From a virus, in the IMG/VR virus record IMGVR_UViG_3300009551_000065, positions 1-45,794 of that record: DNA of 45,794 nucleotides; one strand, written 5' to 3'. A program made the translations under genes and the position numbers. Every line of letters starts with the position of its first letter. Position 1 is the stretch's first letter. This document shows positions 40,730-45,794 of this stretch, in pieces. Below the pieces are notes generated by a model. The model was not told the origin of the DNA and ran no database searches. It worked only from the letters and a program-made list of their open reading frames with translations.

Positions 40730-41344
40730 GTGGACAAGAGGGTAAAAAAAACGAGGGGCGCCGGGACGACGGCGACGCTGATCGATCTTGCCTGTCCTCA
40801 TGAGGACGACGTACGGATCAGCGACATCGCGCATCGGCTCGCGCTGATCAATCGATTCCAGGGCGGGACGCGACGCCCGTACAGCCTGGCAGAGCATGCG
40901 CTGCTGACGGTCGAAATCGCCGAGCGCGAGCAGGGGCTGCGCGCCCCGCAGGCGCTGCTGGCCTGCCTGCTATATCGCGCGCATGCGGCCTACCTGGGCG
41001 ATGACGACGCGCCGCTCTGGCAGCTGCTGAGCCCGCAGGCGGGGCCGACAGCCCGCATTCGGCTGCAGGGCGTCATTCAGCGCGCATTCGCGCTGCGGAC
41101 AGCCAGCGCGGCCTATGCGTCGGCCGTCGGTAGCGCCGACGGCCGCGCGCGAGCGACAGCGGCGCGCGATCTGATCGACGATGACATGCCGCGCGCTGCG
41201 GCGCTGGACGATGAGCAGGCCGTCGACTGGCTGAGCCTGCGCGAGCGCGACGGGCTGGGCTGGCTGGATTGGCGGACGGCGTTCCTGGACAAATTCGGCG
41301 AGCTGCAATTCGCTCGCGATGTCGTCGGTCGGGGGCAGCCATGA
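40730..41344 (+). CDS. HD-domain-like protein lacking the HD pair
   Basis: The 204-aa protein follows the pattern of phage HD phosphohydrolases (IAHRLALINRFQGGTRRPYS, LAEHALLTV, ALLACLLYRAHAAYLGD). In the family the last motif reads LLHDAHEAYLGD; here the metal-binding His-Asp is Tyr-Arg and the Glu is Ala. The enzyme is therefore probably inactive and may have become regulatory or structural. It starts at a GTG behind AAGGAGG and overlaps the next gene by 4 nt. Confidence 0.7.
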   Translation: MDKRVKKTRGAGTTATLIDLACPHEDDVRISDIAHRLALINRFQGGTRRPYSLAEHALLTVEIAEREQGLRAPQALLACLLYRAHAAYLGDDDAPLWQLLSPQAGPTARIRLQGVIQRAFALRTASAAYASAVGSADGRARATAARDLIDDDMPRAAALDDEQAVDWLSLRERDGLGWLDWRTAFLDKFGELQFARDVVGRGQP

Positions 41345-41844
41345 GCGTGCTGCCGCCGCAGCCCGCTGACATTCATGGCCGCATGGGGCGCGCCTGGCGG
41401 CTCGATGTCGACGCGATCGCCGCCCGACAGCGGCGCGTCGACGGCATCCCGCGCGAGCTGAGCCTGCCCTCGTGGCTCGTCTTCGCGCCCTGGGCGCACA
41501 CGGAATGGGACAGCTATCTGATCAGCGGAGTCAGCCTGCGCGACATGCCGGGGGCGCCGTCGGCCGCGTACCAGTTTCGCGGCGCGACGCATGAGGTTTT
41601 CGGGTACGCGATCGATCCGCACGGGCCGGCGCTGGCCATCGATGAGCGGCCGGCAATCCTGCAGCCCGTCAATTTCGTCGCGCAGCTCATCGCCGACAGC
41701 GACGCCGACGCCGCAGCGCGCATTGAGGCTGCTGTCGCGGCCGTCGTCGACGGCCGGCTCAGTCCCGATCAGGATGCCCGAGCGCAATGGCGCGCGCTCT
41801 TTGCCCCCTCGCCCCCGATCGCAGCATCCGCCGATGAACGATGA
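41341..41844 (+). CDS. Hypothetical protein co-translated with the HD-like protein
   Basis: The 167-aa protein (SWLVFAPWAHTEWDSYLISG, VSLRDMPGAPSAAYQFRGAT, EVFGYAIDPHGPALAIDERP) has an ATGA overlap with the upstream gene. It looks like a soluble alpha/beta protein. The middle segment resembles proteins common near phage replication genes, but I cannot assign a family. A parS-like site follows its stop. Confidence 0.62.
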   Translation: MSVLPPQPADIHGRMGRAWRLDVDAIAARQRRVDGIPRELSLPSWLVFAPWAHTEWDSYLISGVSLRDMPGAPSAAYQFRGATHEVFGYAIDPHGPALAIDERPAILQPVNFVAQLIADSDADAAARIEAAVAAVVDGRLSPDQDARAQWRALFAPSPPIAASADER

Positions 41845-41859
41845 GGGCGAGGCCGAGGC

Positions 41860-41875
41860 CGCTCCACGTGGAACA
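41860..41875. promoter_or_regulatory. Chromosomal-type parS-like site
   Basis: CGCTCCACGTGGAACA matches the bacterial parS consensus (TGTTCCACGTGGAACA form) at 14 of 16 positions, including the full CCACGTGGAACA. It lies in the 34-bp gap between two convergent genes, outside coding sequence. A host or element ParB could bind it and help segregation. This is a sequence match only. Confidence 0.5.
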
Positions 41876-41878
41876 GGC

Positions 41879-42118
41879 TCAGTGGACGTCGCTGCCTGGC
41901 GTGGACCGCGACTGCAGGTCGCCGAGCATGCGCATTCCCTGGGACAGGTCCTGAAGCATCGCGCGCGTTGCTGGTTCCAGGCTTTCCTCTGCGCCTGCGG
42001 CGTCCAGGGCGATCGACAGCACCCGCGGATTGATGCCGCCCTGCGATGCCAACGCCATCAGCACCGCACGCAGTGTCTGCTGCGTGATGTTCAGGATTTC
42101 GATTTGATCTTTCGTCAT
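41879..42118 (-). CDS. Small helical hypothetical protein
   Basis: The 79-aa protein (KDQIEILNITQQTLRAVLMA, LEPATRAMLQDLSQGMRMLG) is helical. It is the only minus-strand gene in the right part, divergent from the primase-helicase. The ATG at 42118 has no strong SD. It could be a small regulator of the adjacent replication gene; this is suggested only by the divergent layout and the palindrome between. Confidence 0.55.
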   Translation of the reverse strand: MTKDQIEILNITQQTLRAVLMALASQGGINPRVLSIALDAAGAEESLEPATRAMLQDLSQGMRMLGDLQSRSTPGSDVH

Positions 42119-42189
42119 GGGTCGCTGCTTAGCGCAACGCGGCAGGATTTCAGGGAGTAGGCACACACGGGGCTCTCAGCACAGGCGGC

Positions 42190-42203
42190 GCGACGTACGT
42201 CGC
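42190..42203. promoter_or_regulatory. 14-bp palindrome in front of the primase-helicase
   Basis: GCGACGTACGTCGC is a perfect palindrome in the 112-bp gap between divergent genes, 27 nt before the primase-helicase start. It is a candidate operator for control of either gene. Confidence 0.5.
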
Positions 42204-42230
42204 CCTAGGCCCTAATTAACTAAATGTCAA

Positions 42231-44732
42231 ATGATGGGTAATAAAACCCCCGTTGGGAAAGAAAGATTAGCCGAAATCGCGCGCCTCGAAGCATTGCCCG
42301 AGGGAATGCGGGTGCTGCCTCAGTGGCTACTTTGGAAATTTGAACATCGAGAGGGCGAGAAAAAACCGCGGAAGGTGCCGTTCTACGCTAACGGCGTTCG
42401 GCGGACCGGCGCGCAGGGTAGCGCGTCGGACCGGCAAAAGCTCGTGACTTTCGAGGCGGCGATGCAGCGGCTGCGCGATCGTGCGGATGTTTTCGCAGGC
42501 CTCGGCTTCGCCTTCCTGCCTGGCGACGCGCTGATCGGCATCGACATCGACCACGCGATCGATGCGGCGACGGGCGAGATCGATCAGCGCTGGCAGCGCG
42601 CGATCGCCGACTGCGACAGCTACACCGAATGGAGTGTCAGCGGCACCGGCGTCCACATCATCGTCCGCGGCGAGACGAAGCCGACGAAGAACGACGGCCT
42701 CGGGCTGGAGCTGTACCAGGGCAGCCAGTTCTTCGTCTGCTCGGGGCGCCTCTGGCCAGGCGCACCGGCCAGCGTCCGGCCGATCCGCGAGGACGTACTC
42801 GCCGGCCTGCAGGCGATGGTGGCTCAGGCCAACGAGAAGGAGAAGGCGGAGCGCGCCGCCGCCAAGGCAGCCGCCCGCGCCGCCGCCAGGGCCTCGGCGC
42901 CGCCCCCTGCCCCTCGTCCTGCGCAGACGCGCGCGCAGCCGCCGCAGCAGCCCGTCAACGACTTCCCGCGCGTCAATGCGGCAGCGCTGCAGCAGCTCGG
43001 CGCCTGGGTCCCCGAGCTGCTGCCCGATGCGATCTATCAGCCCGGGACAGGCGCGTATCGGGTAACCAGCGCGCAGCTGGGCCGCGATCTGGAGGAGGAC
43101 CTGTCCGTCCATCCCGACGGGATCACGGACTGGGGCACCGGCAAGACGATGACGGCGATCGACCTGGTCATCGAGCTACGCGGCTGTACAGCGCGCGACG
43201 CCCTCTGGTGGCTCGCCGAGCGCGTCGGCATAACGCTGTCGCGCCCGCTGCGCGTCGTCGGCGGGACGCATGCGCGCGCGCCGGCGCCGGACGACGCCGA
43301 GGCTGATCGCGAGGCCGTCGCCGGCGTCCGCGCTCGGCCGACGCGACGGCCGCGGCGCGAGGTCCCCGACGAGCTGATCGCGCGCCTGCGCGATCACTTC
43401 GCGCTGATCTACGGCAGCGACACGGTCTATGACTGCCGGACGCGGCTGATGATGCCGCTCTCGGCGATGGCGCATGCCTACGGGACCGACGCGGTGCGCA
43501 TCTGGAAGTCTCTTCCCCCTAGCCCAAGGCGCAGCGACGGCGGGCGCTGGACGGTTCTCCCGGAGAATGTTGTTTTCGACCCCGAGGGCAAACGCGATCC
43601 CGACACCCATGTCAACCTCTTCGCCGGGCTGCGAATGCAGCCCAAAAAGGGCGACGTGCAGCCGATGCTCGACCTCGTCACCTACCTGACCAGCACGGCG
43701 TCCGACAACGAGGACGAGTGCGAGGAGATCCGTCATCAGCTGCTTTGCTGGCTGGCCTACCCGCTCCAGCACATCGGTGCCAAGCTACGGTCCGCCGTCG
43801 TCATGCATGGCGACGAGGGCGCGGGCAAAAACTTTCTGACGGACACCATGACGGCGATCTATGGGGAATACGGCGCGACGGTTGGCCAGGACGAACTCGA
43901 GGACAAGTTCAACGAATGGCGCAGCAGGAAGCTGTTCGTCTGCGGCGACGAGGTCAGCACGCGCGCCGACCTGACGCACAACAAAAATCGGCTGAAAGGC
44001 CTGGTCACCAGCCCGACGGTGCAGATCAATCCGAAGAACATGCCGCGGCGCGAGGAGGAGAATCACATGAATGTGATGCTGCTCGGCAATGAGCTGCAGC
44101 CTGCGGCGCTCGACACCACGGATCGACGCTACCTGGTCATTCAAACGCCGGCAGCGCGGGAGTTCAGCTACTACAAGAACCTGGCGCGCTGGCGCGCAGA
44201 GGGCGGGACCGCCGCCTGGTTCGACTTCCTGCTGAGTTATCCGTTGGACGGCTTCGAGCCATTCGGCCCGGCGATGAAGACGCGTGCCAAGCAGGAGCTG
44301 ATCGAGATCAATCTGAAGTCGGCAGAACGCTTTTGGATCGAATGGTCCGGCAGCGAGCTGGGGCTGCCTTACCGGACCTGCGCGGTGGATCAGGCTTACT
44401 CGGCGTACAAAACCTATGCCGTGCGCATCGGCGATCGCTTCCCGGTGCAGAAGTACCTTTTCACGCGCCTCGTCCAGAACATCAGCCGGCAGCATCAGCG
44501 GCCATGCACGGTCAAGGTGATGAAGGTCGACCACGGGGTGGGCGGCTTCCGCGACGTGCGCAGCGTCCGCATGCTGCTCGTTATGCCGATCCCGCCGGAC
44601 GAGCCTCTCGGCGAGTTCGCCTCCGACGCCTACCGCCAGTTCATCGCGCCCCTGAACGCCTACAGGGGCATGCATGATCGGGACCACGACGACGATGACC
44701 AGCCAGGAAAGAAAAATGGGGAACGAACCTGA
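42231..44732 (+). CDS. Primase-helicase (PrimPol domain plus SF3 helicase)
   Basis: The 833-aa protein has an N-terminal primase-polymerase-like domain with GIDID (103-107) and SGTGVHI (137-143), an Ala/Pro linker (about 205-245), and a C-terminal superfamily 3 helicase: Walker A GDEGAGKN (527-534), Walker B CGDE with Asp573/Glu574 and sensor Asn620 in LLGNEL. It should unwind and prime DNA for phage or plasmid replication. No SD precedes the ATG at 42231; a second ATG follows directly. Its 3' end overlaps the next gene by 17 nt. Confidence 0.88.
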   Translation: MMGNKTPVGKERLAEIARLEALPEGMRVLPQWLLWKFEHREGEKKPRKVPFYANGVRRTGAQGSASDRQKLVTFEAAMQRLRDRADVFAGLGFAFLPGDALIGIDIDHAIDAATGEIDQRWQRAIADCDSYTEWSVSGTGVHIIVRGETKPTKNDGLGLELYQGSQFFVCSGRLWPGAPASVRPIREDVLAGLQAMVAQANEKEKAERAAAKAAARAAARASAPPPAPRPAQTRAQPPQQPVNDFPRVNAAALQQLGAWVPELLPDAIYQPGTGAYRVTSAQLGRDLEEDLSVHPDGITDWGTGKTMTAIDLVIELRGCTARDALWWLAERVGITLSRPLRVVGGTHARAPAPDDAEADREAVAGVRARPTRRPRREVPDELIARLRDHFALIYGSDTVYDCRTRLMMPLSAMAHAYGTDAVRIWKSLPPSPRRSDGGRWTVLPENVVFDPEGKRDPDTHVNLFAGLRMQPKKGDVQPMLDLVTYLTSTASDNEDECEEIRHQLLCWLAYPLQHIGAKLRSAVVMHGDEGAGKNFLTDTMTAIYGEYGATVGQDELEDKFNEWRSRKLFVCGDEVSTRADLTHNKNRLKGLVTSPTVQINPKNMPRREEENHMNVMLLGNELQPAALDTTDRRYLVIQTPAAREFSYYKNLARWRAEGGTAAWFDFLLSYPLDGFEPFGPAMKTRAKQELIEINLKSAERFWIEWSGSELGLPYRTCAVDQAYSAYKTYAVRIGDRFPVQKYLFTRLVQNISRQHQRPCTVKVMKVDHGVGGFRDVRSVRMLLVMPIPPDEPLGEFASDAYRQFIAPLNAYRGMHDRDHDDDDQPGKKNGERT

Positions 44733-45141
44733 TGACCAGACGGCCGCGCTGCGGCTCGATGAGCCTGAATGGCTGCGCATCCTGCGCGCCTTCAGTCGCC
44801 GCGCGGCCGTCGGGTCGAATGGTGAAAAGCTGGATTGGCAGAAATCCGACTTTCGCGAATTCGAGCATCCGCCGCCCGAGCTGCATCCGAACACGGCCGC
44901 GCTCGTCAAAGCATTCACCGCCGAGCTGGCCAGGAAGCTAGCCGAGGCCGAGCAGAAGTACGGTTATAGCGACGGCTGGGCGTCGCCCGACTGGATGGAC
45001 GAATGCAGGCGGCAGCTGCGCCTCCATGTCGACAAGGGGGACCCTCGGGACGTGGCTGCGTACTGCGCGTTCCTCTGGTACCACGGCGAGCGCACATCGG
45101 GGCCGCCCTCGCCCCCTGCGCCGCCCGAGGCCTCGGCCTGA
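44716..45141 (+). CDS. Conserved phage protein of unknown function
   Basis: The 141-aa protein starts at the ATG at 44716 behind AGGAAAG; ATGs at 44674 and 44695 are less well placed. The C-terminal half (AEQKYGYSDGWASPDWMDEC, RRQLRLHVDKGDPRDVAAYC, AFLWYHGE) matches a widespread phage/plasmid motif of unknown function. It is co-transcribed with the primase-helicase. Three octad words lie inside the gene (44843-44866). Confidence 0.75.
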   Translation: MGNEPDDQTAALRLDEPEWLRILRAFSRRAAVGSNGEKLDWQKSDFREFEHPPPELHPNTAALVKAFTAELARKLAEAEQKYGYSDGWASPDWMDECRRQLRLHVDKGDPRDVAAYCAFLWYHGERTSGPPSPPAPPEASA

Positions 45142-45161
45142 CATTGCATCGGAAAGACGGA

Positions 45162-45201
45162 ATGCTCGATTTCGATCATTCTTACTTTCGCGAAATCGCG
45201 A
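45162..45201. promoter_or_regulatory. Octad array 10
   Basis: Five words: ATGCTCGA, TTTCGATC, ATTCTTAC, TTTCGCGA, AATCGCGA. Unlike the others it is not followed by a gene but by the AGTTACG iteron cluster, 40 nt further right. Confidence 0.65.
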
Positions 45202-45240
45202 TGACTTTTCACGCCCCCTCGCTGCCCCCGCTCCCCCTGT

Positions 45241-45506
45241 CAGTTACGTACTCGGCACGCATCGGTTACGACGAGACCACGAGCAACGGCGCGGGAAGTT
45301 ACGCAGTTACGCAGTTACGAGCCCCTCGCGCTGCGCGCATGCCCGCGTAGGCCCGCGCGTGCATGCGCGTATGTACACACACACGTGCGCGCGCGGGCGC
45401 GCGCAGGCGCAGGAGCTGCCGTAACTCCGTAACTGCGTAACTCTCGTTATTCGGCGCGGCCCCTGTCTCTTGGCCACCTCGTGCCATCGTCGTAACTGCG
45501 TAACTC
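45241..45506. repeat. Inverted clusters of the 8-bp iteron NAGTTACG
   Basis: Plus-oriented copies lie at 45241-45248, in degenerate form at 45263-45270, and as three tandem copies at 45296-45319. Inverse copies (CGTAACTN) follow as three in tandem at 45420-45443 and two at 45491-45506. Nine copies of the AGTTACG core are exact. The two orientations face each other across a 100-bp GC-rich spacer. Tandem 8-bp spacing is typical of protein-binding iterons. Confidence 0.75.
45354..45395. repeat. 42-bp alternating purine-pyrimidine tract (Z-DNA-prone)
   Basis: Every step from 45354 to 45395 alternates pyrimidine and purine (CG runs, then TGCATGCGCG, a TACACACACA run and GTGCGCGCG). Such tracts readily adopt left-handed Z-DNA under negative supercoiling. 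It lies centrally between the two inverted iteron clusters. Confidence 0.75.
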
Positions 45507-45794
45507 CTCTCTCTCTTATGAGAAAAATAATTCATGCGGGAAAAGGGCCGAGCGACGTGACAAGCAGCCAGGGGCTGTGGTATTTATCGCCCTGCGCAGG
45601 GCCTCGTCAGCAGGCCCGCGCCGGCCCGACTGATCCCGGGCCATACGCGCTAGGAATGAGGACGACAGACAGGGCCGACGACGGCCGGCAGCGCTGCCCG
45701 TTTCGGGCGTTGCCGACGCCGGCGAGACGGCCGGCAACCCCGGCAACGGGGGGGCTGTAGGTACTTACGCGCGCCCCGGCGACGGGGGTAATTA

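Larger units (their letters stand above)
45142..45794. other. Non-coding right end with iterons and alternating tract
   Basis: About 650 bp contain no convincing gene. In order they hold octad array 10, copies of AGTTACG, a 42-bp alternating purine-pyrimidine tract, inverted copies of AGTTACG, an AT-rich stretch (about 45517-45537), a palindrome GCCCTGCGCAGGGC (45589-45602), a direct repeat GACGGCCGGCA (45680-45690 and 45726-45736) and the terminal GGTAATTA. This looks like a control region for replication, segregation or packaging. Confidence 0.6.

Noticed and set aside
6116-45201. CRISPR array interpretation of the octad repeats
   Set aside because: Units are only 8 bp with no spacers and are scattered in 40-bp blocks, so they do not fit a CRISPR.
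1-45794. tRNA or rRNA genes, integrase and att sites
   Set aside because: I found no cloverleaf-like sequence, no tyrosine or large serine integrase and no att-like repeat; the maintenance genes suggest an extrachromosomal prophage instead.

Overview
This 45.8-kb, GC-rich window reads as an essentially complete temperate phage with a lambda-like siphovirus plan that also carries plasmid maintenance genes, that is, a phage-plasmid. The host is probably a high-GC member of the Pseudomonadota (tightly packed genes, many ATGA overlaps, GTG starts, lambda-type terminase, GH19 endolysin), but the sequence does not fix a genus. I recognise no integrase, no CI-type repressor and no tRNA. Both ends carry the same 8 bp (GGTAATTA), and terminase lies near the left end while replication and lysis genes lie at the right. 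This suggests a circular molecule or a genome opened at its cos site.

Region by region. 0-5.4 kb: ParB-like protein plus DNA methyltransferase, then small and large terminase and an HTH protein. 5.4-7.1 kb: an AT-rich hairpin island and small phage proteins, one ending in an AT-hook. 7.2-16.1 kb: an accessory and plasmid block with a SprT-like protease, an 800-bp candidate origin, a Rep initiator, a parA/ribbon-helix-helix partition operon, a serine resolvase with a probable res site, an HNH protein, an LPD29-like protein, a secreted protein and an HTH regulator. This block interrupts the usual terminase-connector-portal order. 16.1-21.5 kb: head genes in lambda order (connector, portal, protease with nested scaffold, decoration, major capsid). 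21.6-38.4 kb: tail genes, including a G/GT chaperone pair with a textbook -1 frameshift signal, tape measure, tail fibres, a glycosyltransferase-like protein, an NlpC/P60 protein and the tail-tip J protein. 38.4-40 kb: holin and endolysin. 40-45.1 kb: small proteins, an HD-domain relative without its HD pair, and a PrimPol/SF3 primase-helicase. 45.1-45.8 kb: non-coding, with inverted clusters of an 8-bp iteron around a 42-bp alternating purine-pyrimidine tract.

The most unusual feature is a dispersed family of intergenic arrays, about ten of them, mostly five degenerate octanucleotides each (40 bp; words such as ATTCGCGA, TTTCGTAC, AATCGCGA, AAGCGCGA). They sit just upstream of gene starts, often abutting the Shine-Dalgarno sequence, and also flank parA and the gene for its small DNA-binding partner. 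Because ribbon-helix-helix proteins commonly bind tandem 7-8-bp boxes, I suggest that these are operator and/or centromere sites for that protein, scattered over the genome. A 14/16 match to the chromosomal parS sequence and the iteron cluster at the right end are further candidate segregation or replication sites.
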